A stretch of 23,109 bases of DNA from Promethearchaeota archaeon (lineage in GTDB: Archaea > Asgardarchaeota > Lokiarchaeia > Sigynarchaeales > SOKP01). The notes under the pieces were generated by a model that saw only the letters and a program-made list of their open reading frames with translations, was not told the DNA's origin and searched no databases. The stretch is from assembly GCA_019894875.1 (NCBI GenBank), contig JAGXNR010000042.1:1-23109 (forward strand), in the 5' to 3' direction. Each line of letters begins with the position of its first letter. The first letter of the stretch is position 1. Shown here piece by piece: positions 7,229 through 16,175 of this stretch. The translations under genes and the position numbers were made by a program.

Positions 7229-7667
7229 CTAAGAATTGTATATTAAACTAAACCATACTTTTTTTATAAAAGCATAGTCTCTTTCATAAATTGTAAAAAA
7301 GAATTTTCACCTTTCTTTCTCTGGTTTGAATAATCTTTTACCTATTTTTAAATTCATACAAATTCTTGATAAGAAAAAATCTTAGTTTGGATACAAAAGA
7401 TATAAGAAATCGGAGGATTCTGCTGTATTACTTTCTCAAATTAATGATAGTGAGAAGATTAGTATATTAGAAAAATGCAATTAAATAAGGTAAGATATAT
7501 TCATAATTATTTTGAATTTGTGTTATAGTTTAGACATAAATAAATTATTTTTTCTCTTATATTTTAGAGTGAATATCGTTTAACCATTTTTTATTATATA
7601 ACTTTTGAGTAAGCTTAAAATTTTACAGATTATTTTCTCACATAACTAAAATTAAATTTTGATAAGT
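7229..7667. other. Intergenic region between divergent genes, no supported gene
   Basis: This AT-rich gap separates the DUF3795-like gene (leftward) from the FAD oxidoreductase (rightward). An open stretch at 7386-7481 in the + direction reads like a short piece of protein (YKRYKKSEDSAVLLSQIN) but has no start codon and a stop on both sides. It could be a gene remnant or chance. No tRNA, hairpin or repeat array is evident. Confidence 0.5.
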
Positions 7668-7680
7668 GATATATAAAAAA
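7668..7680 (+). promoter_or_regulatory. Putative box A for the FAD/iron-sulfur operon
   Basis: GATATATAAAAAA is a strong TATA-like element. Transcription would start near 7700, followed by the Shine-Dalgarno GGTGA at 7702-7706 and ATG 7716. This spacing supports 7716, not 7786, as the genuine translation start. Confidence 0.5.
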
Positions 7681-7715
7681 AACAAAAAAAATTTATGCAA
7701 TGGTGAATAAAACAG

Positions 7716-7805
7716 ATGAGTTATAAATTACCTGATGAAAAAGACCTCGAGGCCATGATATCTTGCGAGCATTTCGCTGAAGACCATGAAAGGCATCGTA
7801 GGTAA
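7716..7805 (+). pseudogene. N-terminal piece of the FAD-linked oxidoreductase, before a +1 frameshift
   Basis: ATG 7716 has a well-spaced Shine-Dalgarno (GGTGA, 9 bases upstream) and a box A at the right distance, but the frame ends at 7805 after 29 codons. It reads MSYKLPDEKDLEAMISCEHF..., a plausible helical N-terminus. The large middle part of the protein continues in the +1 frame from about 7786 (GIVGKDYATNNK). Removing one base around 7788-7792 would join them. The ATG at 7786 has no Shine-Dalgarno. This is therefore most likely the true 5' end of the following gene, split by a single-base insertion or a sequencing error. Confidence 0.6.
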
Positions 7806-8661
7806 AGATTACGCGACGAATAACAAAGCAATTACCGCATCTTATTTAGCAAAATCAGTAATGGGACTTGAATCACAGATTCCAGATATCGTCATTCGTC
7901 CGAAATATGTAGAAGAGATCCGTAAAATCTTAGTATATTGTTCTGCTGAAAAAATTGCGGTTAGCCCTGTTTCTGGGGGATTATCGGGGGGATTTGCATG
8001 TCCAACGATCAAACCTGGAGGAGTTCTGCTCGATTTAGGAAGAATGAATCGTATCATTGAGATTGATGAAGAAAACCGTTATTGCATCGTAGAACCAGGG
8101 GTTACAAATGGTGAGCTTTGGGCTTATATGCATAAACACCATCCTGATTGGGCACCTCCTATCCCTGATGGTGCTCCACCTGCAGCGACCGTTATGGGAG
8201 ATGCTATAGATCGTGGATTCTCGTTATATACCAGTTCTGTAGGACCTCAAGGAGATAACTTTATGTGCGGAGAAATCGTATTCCCGAATGGTGACGTAGT
8301 ACGGACGGGCTCATGGGCACTTCCATTTGCGAAACCTTTCTACAAATACGGCTTAGGACCGGATATGTGGAGTTTTTTAATGGGTTCCCAAGGAACTATG
8401 GGAGTTATTACAAAAGCTGCTGTTAAGATATACCCACATCCTAAATTCAAGACGGTTGTTGTCTGGGGTATGGATAATCCTTACGATATGCAAGATTTAA
8501 CTCTTGAAGTTGGTAAACAAGAGTTTGGTATTGCTCATAACACTGTAATGGTTCAAGGAGGTAATTATCCTCTTGTGATGGCTCGATGGCCCAAAGATAA
8601 AATCCCTCACGACTACGAGTTCTACAAGGAAATGGGAATCTCGCAGTGGTGGATGAATTGA
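7786..8661 (+). pseudogene. FAD-linked oxidoreductase (VAO/GlcD type), FAD-binding part
   Basis: This 291-residue piece carries the FAD-binding domain of the VAO/PCMH flavoprotein superfamily. Seen are PDIVIRPKYVEEIRKIL (33-49), the SPVSGGLSGGF glycine loop that contacts the pyrophosphate (59-69), the VEPGVTNGELW strand, MGDAIDRGFS (137-146), and LMGSQGTMGVITKAAVKIYP. The 'G.A.DRG' segment is like that of 4-cresol dehydrogenase and vanillyl-alcohol oxidase. It ends at a TGA at 8661, while homologous sequence continues in the -1 frame from about 8643. With the 7716 and 8646 pieces the gene spans 7716-9257, 1542 bases, a whole number of codons (513 residues), a normal length for the family. Substrate unknown (2-hydroxy acid, phenol or alcohol are options); electrons would go to the iron-sulfur protein downstream. 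The DNA is visibly richer in G+C than its surroundings. Confidence 0.82.
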
Positions 8662-9257
8662 TTATACATTTCGTAAATCACATTAATTGGGAGTGTTGGG
8701 CTCAGACACAAGAGGAACTGGATTATGTGACCACTAGAATTGATAAGATGGCTGAAGACTTTAAAAAAAGAGCGAAAAATCCTGATGCAATTATAAAACA
8801 GGTACTTCATCCGAAGCAAATTGCCAGTAGAATGAAAAAACCAAATAAAATTGCAATTTCCTATAGTTTCTGGGAAGCAGGCTTCTTGTTTATCACTTGG
8901 TATACCCCTTGGCCAGAATGTGCTCATTTTGCTGAGATGTATACTAAGAAGATGGAAGAATATGGATTCCCACCAGTCATATGGATTGCTAGCATTGAGC
9001 GATGTAGACAAGCGATATGTATGCCCATCATTTGTTTTGATAGCACAAAGCAGAGTGACATCGAGAAAGTACAAGAATTAAATAGAGATACAACTGAATA
9101 TGCTCTGAAACAAGGATGGTTGAATTACAGGCCTGATCCGTATATTCATATCCAAGCCTATTACCAAGCAGGAATGTACTGGAAATACTTACGAATGTTT
9201 AAGAAAATGGTTGATCCTAATTTTATAATGCACCCTGGAAGATTAGCTCTTCCATAA
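8646..9257 (+). pseudogene. FAD-linked oxidoreductase (VAO/GlcD type), substrate/cap and C-terminal part
   Basis: A 203-residue piece that starts inside the end of the preceding frame. VVDELIIHFVNHINWECWAQ continues the cap domain directly from '...FYKEMGIS'. The C-terminus (YYQAGMYWKYLRMFKKMVDPNFIMHPGRLALP) is the usual family ending, where a helix leads into 'vDP...mhPG'. A one-base deletion near 8643 explains the break (for example TCG-GCA-GTG losing one G). There is no ribosome-binding site for GTG 8646, and it overlaps the previous frame by 16 bases, so independent translation is unlikely. The ORF is otherwise undamaged and is followed 22 bases later by its probable electron-acceptor gene. 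Confidence 0.78.
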
Positions 9258-9279
9258 TCAAAGGAGGTAGATAAAAAAA

Positions 9280-10668
9280 ATGTCAAAAACAGGAATGGAA
9301 AGGCTTAAAGAGCTGAAAAAAGATGTATATAAGTGTATACACTGTAAAGCTTGCAGATTTGCTTACTCAGGGGAACCTGATCGAAAAGGAATAGGAGAAT
9401 TTACAGGAAAACAAGGAACTGTGCTTTATGAAGGTATGGTAGATGCTTGTCCTGCTGGAATCGAGCACGGATGGGAGGCATTTTGGAATGCTGGAAAAAT
9501 TTGGATTGCGCGCTCAATTTTAAGTGGGGACTTAGAATTTACTGATGAAGTTAGGGATGTAATAATGCCATGCATTACATGTGGTCAATGTTCTGCGCAG
9601 TGTGAAAATAAAGTTCGCACCGTAGACATAATCGAAGCTTTACGGGCTGCGTGTAAAGAAGCAGGAGTTCCTATGATTGAGAAACACCAATTAATCGAAC
9701 GACTAACCAAGGAATTAAACAATCCATATGGTGGAAAAGCAGAAGAGCGATTGAAATGGGCAAAAGATGCTGGTTTAGAGAAATATATTAACAATAAAGA
9801 TGCTAAAGTTGGTTATTTTATAGGGTGTACTGCGAGCTATCGACAAATGGAGATTGCAATTGCTACTTGTAAGATTTTTGAACAGTTAGGAATCAATTTC
9901 AGATTAGTTGAGGATGAGGTTTGCTGTGGAAGTCCTTTCTTTAGAGTAGGTGCCGTCGATACCGCCCAAGAATTAATGAATAAAAACATTGAAGCATTTA
10001 AAGACTTAGATTTAGTCATGTTTTCATGTGCGGGGTGTTATAAAACATTGACAAATGATTATCCGAAATGGATGACTGAAGGAAAACTTCCATTTAAAAC
10101 TATGCATGCTTTTGAACTAGTTTCTCGATTAATTACAGCAGAAAAGATAAAATTTAAGCCTAGTAAAGAACTTAAAGGAAAAGTTGTCACATATCACGAT
10201 CCATGTCATCTTGGCAGACATATGGCTTTAGAAATGGAACAGGAGATAATTGAAGAATCTACAAACCTAATGATGGATAGTCGTATGATTAGGCAAAAGA
10301 TTAACGAGTGGTATGAAGTCCCTCGAATTATACTGAGGCAATTAGAACAAGATGTAGGGATCAAATTTACGGAGATGTATCGAATAAAACTTGATAGTTT
10401 CTGCTGTGGCGCGGGAGGGGGAGTTCGTGCCGGATATGCTGATTTTTCACTAAAAACCGCCAGTTTACGATTAGACGAGGCGAATGCTGTAAAAGCGGAC
10501 ATAGTAACAACCGAATGCCCCTTTTGTTATACAAATCTGCATGATGCAAATGAGAAATACAACCATGATGTAGTAGTGTATGGCTTGATTCAGATGATTG
10601 ATGAGTTTAAGCTTCTCGAAATTAAAGAAAAGCCTACCTTAGAAGAAGTTTTAAGTATGAAAGAGTAA
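9280..10668 (+). CDS. GlcF/HdrD-like iron-sulfur oxidoreductase with two CCG domains
   Basis: A 462-residue protein with a strong Shine-Dalgarno (AAGGAGGT at 9261-9268). N-terminal ferredoxin-type part: first cluster C19-x2-C22-x2-C25 with the distant C57-Pro, second C98-x2-C101-x2-C104-x3-C108. Then two cysteine-rich CCG domains: C183, CCG 215-217, C250, C253; and HDPCHLGRH (C309), CCG 375-377, C413, C416. This layout is that of GlcF, LldE-type and HdrD subunits, which pass electrons between a flavoprotein and a quinone, ETF, heterodisulfide or other carrier. An extra segment of about 30 residues (roughly 315-344) separates HDPCHLGRH from the 'EVPR' block, longer than in GlcF. No membrane segment is seen, so it is probably cytoplasmic or peripheral. 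It is cotranscribed with the FAD gene. Confidence 0.88.
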   Translation: MSKTGMERLKELKKDVYKCIHCKACRFAYSGEPDRKGIGEFTGKQGTVLYEGMVDACPAGIEHGWEAFWNAGKIWIARSILSGDLEFTDEVRDVIMPCITCGQCSAQCENKVRTVDIIEALRAACKEAGVPMIEKHQLIERLTKELNNPYGGKAEERLKWAKDAGLEKYINNKDAKVGYFIGCTASYRQMEIAIATCKIFEQLGINFRLVEDEVCCGSPFFRVGAVDTAQELMNKNIEAFKDLDLVMFSCAGCYKTLTNDYPKWMTEGKLPFKTMHAFELVSRLITAEKIKFKPSKELKGKVVTYHDPCHLGRHMALEMEQEIIEESTNLMMDSRMIRQKINEWYEVPRIILRQLEQDVGIKFTEMYRIKLDSFCCGAGGGVRAGYADFSLKTASLRLDEANAVKADIVTTECPFCYTNLHDANEKYNHDVVVYGLIQMIDEFKLLEIKEKPTLEEVLSMKE

Positions 10669-10676
10669 GTCAAAAC

Positions 10677-10706
10677 TATTTATTTTTTTTTCTCTTTTAT
10701 TTTTTA
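10677..10706 (+). terminator. Oligo-T terminator after the FAD/iron-sulfur operon
   Basis: Just after the stop at 10668 comes a run with T9, then CTCTTTTA and T6. This is a typical archaeal U-tract terminator. No hairpin is needed or seen. Confidence 0.6.
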
Positions 10707-10858
10707 GATATAAGGTTATATAGATCAAAATTTCTACGTAGTTTATTTCTATAGTTTGCCTAATTCTTTAAATTCCAACTCTGATTTTTTTTTGACTTAA
10801 AATTTAAATTAGAATTAGGATTTATTCTAACTTAATATTATATTACCAAACAATTGTA

Positions 10859-11476
10859 GTGAATGGTATTTTAAGAAAGCGAAATTTCTTTATTTTACTT
10901 TTAGTAATTGCATATGCAGTAAATTTCTCATTCTCTCTTTTATCTCCAAACATATTATGTAACAATGATTCAAATGATGTGACAGAAAATGTAAATTTAC
11001 CATATACTATTAAATCTGCTAATGATGATACAATTGCTCCAGTGATTACTTTTGTTAGACCTGATATTAACGGCACCTCAATAAGGACTTCTTATTATGA
11101 ATTTACTGTCAACATAACTGATGCTAATCCACCCTTACCTGGGAACGTGACAATTGAACTAGCTAACGCTAGCACTTCCTTTTTTAACGCCTCTATGCTT
11201 TATGAGGAGGGAGATATATGGTTTTTCCCTTGGGAGAATTTAACCTCATATCCAAATGGACAAACATATATTATTAGGGTAAGAGCTACAGATTCATCGT
11301 CAAATGAAAATGAGGGATTATCAAATGATTTATCTGTAATTCTTAATGTATATTATGCTCGAGTTCCTAATCTTATCAATGCAATATTTTATATTATCGC
11401 TGTAATTGTTATCATTGCTGTATTGATAGTATACTTAAATAAAAAGCGAAATATTCTAAAAACTATTGATGATTAA
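10859..11476 (+). CDS. Secreted, membrane-anchored Ig-like domain protein
   Basis: A 205-residue protein with type I membrane topology. An N-terminal signal peptide or anchor (positively charged LRKR, then a hydrophobic stretch to about residue 28) is followed by an Ig-like or cadherin-like beta domain (about 59-165: TIAPVITFVRPDINGT through RATDSSSNENEG, the usual 'D.sgN' ending of such folds). A transmembrane helix (about 173-193) is capped by KKRN and a short cytoplasmic tail. At least six N-x-S/T sites lie in the outer part (N71, N85, N96, N103, N110, N127), consistent with N-glycosylation outside the cell. The GTG start has no Shine-Dalgarno. An AT-rich box A-like element at 10832-10844 lies about 21 bases upstream, suggesting a leaderless mRNA. 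Ligand and role unknown. Confidence 0.72.
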   Translation: MNGILRKRNFFILLLVIAYAVNFSFSLLSPNILCNNDSNDVTENVNLPYTIKSANDDTIAPVITFVRPDINGTSIRTSYYEFTVNITDANPPLPGNVTIELANASTSFFNASMLYEEGDIWFFPWENLTSYPNGQTYIIRVRATDSSSNENEGLSNDLSVILNVYYARVPNLINAIFYIIAVIVIIAVLIVYLNKKRNILKTIDD

Positions 11477-11678
11477 AGGTAGATGAATATATTATTTAGC
11501 ATTTTATAGCTAGATAATTCTATAATTGAAGAGAGTTTAATTAGATCATTCACCGTGAATCTTCTTAGGTATATTGTAGCAGCAATCTATATTTTTTATG
11601 ATTTGATTTATTGAAAAATGTTATATGCGATATTCAAAAAAAATATATGTCAATATTTTCATTAATATCAAAAAAAGA

Positions 11679-11690
11679 ATTTTATATTTT
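11679..11690 (+). promoter_or_regulatory. Putative box A for the giant coiled-coil gene
   Basis: ATTTTATATTTT sits about 23 bases before the TTG start at 11708, and there is no Shine-Dalgarno. This spacing puts transcription start at or next to the start codon (leaderless). The rest of the 231-base gap 11477-11707 shows no gene. Confidence 0.4.
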
Positions 11691-11707
11691 TTGGGGTTTC
11701 TTAGTAT

Positions 11708-14700
11708 TTGATTAACGTTGAGCAGAAGTCAGCTTATCCATATATCACCAAGTTTAAAAAAGAGCCATTTAAATCTTTTGCTATTGTTAAAAGGAAAGAT
11801 ATTGGAGGCTTTTACGTCAGAGATTATAAAAAATTAATTGAATTTTACAACTATTTTAATGAAAATTTATTAAATGAGCCTAACATAACACTCGAAAGTT
11901 TATTTTGGTTCACATTACTGGGAAAATATCTCAAAGAAGAAAAGAAGAAAATACGAGATGAAATTTTTACTTTTATTAAAAGATGTGAAAGTAGGACCGA
12001 TGACCAGTTAGGATTTAAGCGGTACTTTGACAATTACAAATACCCCGATATCTACTCTACTTATTTTGCATTAGTAAGCATAAAGAATATTGGACTATTA
12101 AATGAATATTTCATTTCGGAAGGCAGGAGTTATATAAAAGAAGAGATTAAAAACTTTATTTTATCTCTCAAAAAAGGAAATAAGTTTTTACATTGTCATG
12201 ATAAGGAGTGCGAGATTTGTAAAAATATTTCTCCTTCAGAAACTCTATTTTACGTAATGGAGATATTCACTCTTTTAGGTATAGACGTTCGCAATAGCAG
12301 AGATCAGCTCCGGTTGTTTATGGGGGAAACTAAAAAGAAGAGTAGTATATTAACTTACAAATTATTATGTTTAAAATATATCGAATTAGAATCTGATGTG
12401 AGGGAAAAAGAAATTCAGAACTTTCACCAGTATCAAAGAGAAACTGGTGGTTATGGATTTAATCAAACGGAGAATCTGGACGATACTTTTTGGATCGTTT
12501 ATGTATTAAGCTTATATTCATGGCTTTTAGATTATAATCCCTCAGGTGTATATTCATTTATAAATAATCAATTAAATGAGATCTTAATTAATAAAGAAAA
12601 TTGGAATGTTGTACATTTGGTTACTGCATCTAAATTAATTATCCTTTTATCGATTATATGGAAGAAATTGATTAGTGAGATTGAAAGGGTTGCGTTTAAA
12701 GAATTAGAGAGGGAGAAATTTATTGATTTAAATCAATTAAAAACTACTTTTGGTTTATCAAGCGATATAGAGGATATCATCTCATATATTAATCTTAATT
12801 ATCGTTTTAATATAAGAATTTTAAATAACAAAATTGAATTTAAAAATTACACTAGGAATTTGAGTAAAGGAAAACAGGAATTTATTCAGAAATTTTATGA
12901 TCAAATTAGTAACAAGAGTATTATTTCTCTTTCAGAGATGTTTAAAAAATATAAAACACTGAATTTGGAACCTATAAAGTTAAAAGAAGACATTATTCCT
13001 ATAATCAATGATTTAATTTCACGCAATTTTTTTAAGGGAGATCTTAAAGCTAAAAAACGATTCTTGGCTAAAACAAAGTATAACTTTTACTTGAAATATA
13101 ATATAGAAAAAAAAATTGTATCTGATACTGAAATAAATACAGAGAGAATTCTTGAGGAAAAGGGGAAATTAGAAGATATTAGAAATGACATTTTTAATGT
13201 TACTTTAAAATTACAAAATATGGATGTTCAAATAAGAGAAGAAATTGATAGCTATCTTCTAATTAACGAAATTGATTATGCAAAAGAAAGATTGAAATTT
13301 GTAATAAGAAGTGCTGTAATGGATGCCGATTTTTTGAATGAGAATATTGAAAATTCATTTAATGAAGATTTTTACTTTACTAATTTAAAAGCCATCTTAT
13401 ATACTGAAATCGCTCAATGGGGCAAGGTATATTCGATTTTACACAAGAAATTAGGTGAAGTCAATTCATATCTTAAAGGGAAAATAAATGATAAAGAAAT
13501 ATTAAGGAATATAGATAAATTATTAGAAAAATTAACGGGGAAACTTAATCTAATTGAAGAAGACTTAGAGAAAAAGTTAGATTCTTTTAAGAAGATATTT
13601 AGTGAAAATCTTGAGAGAGAAATTACAGAAGATAAATTAGCTCCTATAACTCATCATTTGAATCAAATTATAGGTAATATTAACCAATATGATAAAATAA
13701 TTTTTAATATTTCTCAACAAATTACTACTAAAGAAGAAGAGATTGTTGATAAACATAGGAAAATAATAGAAAATTGGTTAAGAATTAAAGAAAAATATGA
13801 GAGTGAATATGAATTTTATAATGAGGGATTTCAGTTTTTTAAAAAGAATTTAAACATAATTAAAACCATAGATGTAAAATTTAATAATGAGATTTTGAAG
13901 ATCGGGGAATTAACAAAAAGCAAAATCTCAGCAAATCAATTTCAAGAAGCATTTGAGATAATTAAAAATGAATCTGATATCTTATTAAATGGAAAAATAA
14001 CGGAGATTAAAAATCTTCAATCTATCGTTAAAGAAGGTACGTCAAAGAAACAAAAGCTCTACTTATTATACAAGCATCTGCAAGATGATCTAGACAATTT
14101 AAGATCAATGATTATTGATTCTATAGCCAAACAATCACAGTTTTTAAAGGAAAAGGTTACAGAAGAAAGAAATAAAGCAGAAGTACAAGATTTTGATAAT
14201 TTTGTTTCCCAAGAGGTTAATAATTTAAAATCTGCATTGGCAAAAGCTAAAACTAGATTTGATCAAATAAAAGATTTACAAATTGGGGAAATAAATAAAA
14301 CTTTTGATATGCTTCAATCTAATTTTGATAAAGCATACAAATTGTTTCTAAAAAAATTTAATAACTGTACTAAAAGTATTGATAATTTTAAGGAGAAATC
14401 AAAATTAACAATCCTGCAGTGGGAAAATTTCACTAATTTTTTCAATAGTGAAATAGCAGAACAAAGAGAAGAATTCATCAATGATGTAATTTCAAATAGA
14501 ATAAATGAAATGGCGATCGAGAAAAAAACTAATACTATTAAACTTGTTGATTTAAAAGACGATTTAAGACTTTCGTGTAAAGTACTGATTCAAAGATTAA
14601 AGGATATGATAGATATCTCTAAAATTTCTGCTGATTTGAATGAAAACGATAAATCTGTCCTAATTCACACAGATTTTTATTATTTAAACAAAGATCTAAG

Positions 14701-16114
14701 AAATTATATAGATAATCACTTGTTAAAATCAAACCGAGAAAGAGTGGGAAAGATACTAGCTCTCTATGATTCAAGTATAAGGAATTTAACTTTAAACACA
14801 AATATGTTAGAACTTAAAAATAGAATTAATGATTTAAAAGTTTTCGAAGAAATAATCCCTAAGAAATTTTATGATAAAACCAATGAACTTAAAATTAATC
14901 CGGAAAGACAAGAATTCCTTAAAACAAAGGAATATTTGGAGTCAATTATAGAAAATAATAGAAAGGCTATTAATAGTATAAAACAGTCACTTGATCTTTT
15001 CAATTCTATGCAAAATTTTATTGATCACCAGTATGATATGCTAAAAATTGAGTTAAAACAATATTACAATAGCTTTTTAAAAGATTCTGAAAAAAATGAT
15101 TCCTATGTGGAAAAGCAAAAAATCTTTGAAAAAAGAAAACAAGAATTTAAGGAGAAATCAGAAAAAATCCAAGAACAAGTAGATAATGAATTAAAGAAAA
15201 TATCTTTTAAAAAAGATGATTTAGATAAGTTAATTCCAGAGATAAGAGAGACATTTGTTAAGAAAAAGAATGAGTTTTTGGAAGAATTCGACAATAAAAC
15301 TGAGAAAATTAATGATCAAATAGAGATCATGAAAAATGAATTTTTACGTGGAATATTAATAGATGATATAAATAGCAATAAAATTAAATTGAGTCAATTG
15401 CTTGGAAATCTTGAGAGAAAGGTAGAAGATAACTTAGAAATCAAAGAATTTAAAAAAATTAACGTCTTAATCCAAAAGAGAGGTAAGAATATTGAAACTG
15501 AGATTAAAGAGATCAACAGAGCTACAAAGACGATAATAAGAGAATATAATAAACGATCTAAAAACTTTCAACAAATTTCTAAATTTGTATTAGAGGATTT
15601 TGATAAATTTATCGTTGAATTCACAGAGATACTGAATGAAAAAGTAAAATCTCTAGAACGATTAATCTTGAAAGCTTATATCAATATGACAATTAAGGCT
15701 GTTGCTAACGAATTCTTAACAGTAAGTTTTTTGAATAATGAGTTAAAGATTAGAAAGCAGAATATCCAAGATCATTTATTATTCCTGATTAGTACAGGAG
15801 AATTAAAAGGGAAATATGATCCTCGATTTTTTATATATTTTGAAAACCCAAATGTAATAGATGAGTTAGATGAGACTGAATTAGAAGTTATAAAAAGTAC
15901 AAATTATAAATTGCAGATGCTTAAACATAATCTAAGAAACTTTGCTGTCCAATATGGTAGCATAATTGCATTCTTTTCTTCAGTTGTCGCGATCTCATAT
16001 TATGTGTTTCTTTTTAGCGGGAGTAATCCTATTGCGATTGTATTGCCTATTATCTTTACAGTCTTAATTTTAGGCTATTACTTAATAAGAAAAAGGGAAG
16101 AAAAGATAGGTTGA
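11708..16114 (+). CDS. Giant coiled-coil protein with toroid-like N-terminus and C-terminal membrane anchor
   Basis: 1468 residues, TTG start. The N-terminal part (1-320) is helical. It has segments like those of alpha/alpha-toroid proteins (prenyltransferase and terpene-cyclase fold): GFKRYFDNYKYPDIYSTYFAL (102-122) and the QW-like QRETGGYGF followed by LDDTFWIVYVLSLY (243-270). It also has a small C163-x4-C168-x2-C171 cluster. Residues 330-460 look like two winged-helix units (KFIDLNQLKTTFGLS; RNLSKGKQEFI...). Residues 470-1330 are almost entirely Lys/Glu/Asn/Ile/Leu-rich predicted coiled coil. About 1340-1390 is a further winged-helix-like segment (VANEFLTVSFLNNELKIRKQ). Two hydrophobic helices (about 1412-1432 and 1438-1460) end in RKREEKIG. 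It is thus a long rod anchored to the membrane at its C-terminus. Codon use is extremely AT-rich. Function unknown; a membrane tether or scaffold is inference. Confidence 0.8.
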   Translation: MINVEQKSAYPYITKFKKEPFKSFAIVKRKDIGGFYVRDYKKLIEFYNYFNENLLNEPNITLESLFWFTLLGKYLKEEKKKIRDEIFTFIKRCESRTDDQLGFKRYFDNYKYPDIYSTYFALVSIKNIGLLNEYFISEGRSYIKEEIKNFILSLKKGNKFLHCHDKECEICKNISPSETLFYVMEIFTLLGIDVRNSRDQLRLFMGETKKKSSILTYKLLCLKYIELESDVREKEIQNFHQYQRETGGYGFNQTENLDDTFWIVYVLSLYSWLLDYNPSGVYSFINNQLNEILINKENWNVVHLVTASKLIILLSIIWKKLISEIERVAFKELEREKFIDLNQLKTTFGLSSDIEDIISYINLNYRFNIRILNNKIEFKNYTRNLSKGKQEFIQKFYDQISNKSIISLSEMFKKYKTLNLEPIKLKEDIIPIINDLISRNFFKGDLKAKKRFLAKTKYNFYLKYNIEKKIVSDTEINTERILEEKGKLEDIRNDIFNVTLKLQNMDVQIREEIDSYLLINEIDYAKERLKFVIRSAVMDADFLNENIENSFNEDFYFTNLKAILYTEIAQWGKVYSILHKKLGEVNSYLKGKINDKEILRNIDKLLEKLTGKLNLIEEDLEKKLDSFKKIFSENLEREITEDKLAPITHHLNQIIGNINQYDKIIFNISQQITTKEEEIVDKHRKIIENWLRIKEKYESEYEFYNEGFQFFKKNLNIIKTIDVKFNNEILKIGELTKSKISANQFQEAFEIIKNESDILLNGKITEIKNLQSIVKEGTSKKQKLYLLYKHLQDDLDNLRSMIIDSIAKQSQFLKEKVTEERNKAEVQDFDNFVSQEVNNLKSALAKAKTRFDQIKDLQIGEINKTFDMLQSNFDKAYKLFLKKFNNCTKSIDNFKEKSKLTILQWENFTNFFNSEIAEQREEFINDVISNRINEMAIEKKTNTIKLVDLKDDLRLSCKVLIQRLKDMIDISKISADLNENDKSVLIHTDFYYLNKDLRNYIDNHLLKSNRERVGKILALYDSSIRNLTLNTNMLELKNRINDLKVFEEIIPKKFYDKTNELKINPERQEFLKTKEYLESIIENNRKAINSIKQSLDLFNSMQNFIDHQYDMLKIELKQYYNSFLKDSEKNDSYVEKQKIFEKRKQEFKEKSEKIQEQVDNELKKISFKKDDLDKLIPEIRETFVKKKNEFLEEFDNKTEKINDQIEIMKNEFLRGILIDDINSNKIKLSQLLGNLERKVEDNLEIKEFKKINVLIQKRGKNIETEIKEINRATKTIIREYNKRSKNFQQISKFVLEDFDKFIVEFTEILNEKVKSLERLILKAYINMTIKAVANEFLTVSFLNNELKIRKQNIQDHLLFLISTGELKGKYDPRFFIYFENPNVIDELDETELEVIKSTNYKLQMLKHNLRNFAVQYGSIIAFFSSVVAISYYVFLFSGSNPIAIVLPIIFTVLILGYYLIRKREEKIG

Positions 16115-16122
16115 TAAATGCC

Positions 16123-16143
16123 TTTTTCATGGTTTTTGTTTTC
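16123..16143 (+). terminator. T-tract terminator of the giant coiled-coil gene
   Basis: Three short T runs (T5, T5, T4) follow the TGA at 16114 within 30 bases, before the convergent helicase gene begins its 3' end at 16176. Confidence 0.4.
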
Positions 16144-16175
16144 TGGGACAAATACAAAGGTTAAAGGAGAAGAAA

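Noticed and set aside
7386..7481. Short open stretch that reads like part of a protein
   Set aside because: No start codon, stops on both sides and no recognised family; too short to call even as a pseudogene.
8635..8665. Programmed -1 ribosomal frameshift site
   Set aside because: No X-XXY-YYZ slippery heptamer and no obvious downstream hairpin are present; a single missing base explains the break more simply.
8622..9074. Leftward 150-codon frame across the FAD gene break
   Set aside because: Antisense to strongly family-like sequence, Cys/Phe/Ser-rich and without recognisable motifs; it does not explain the frameshift.
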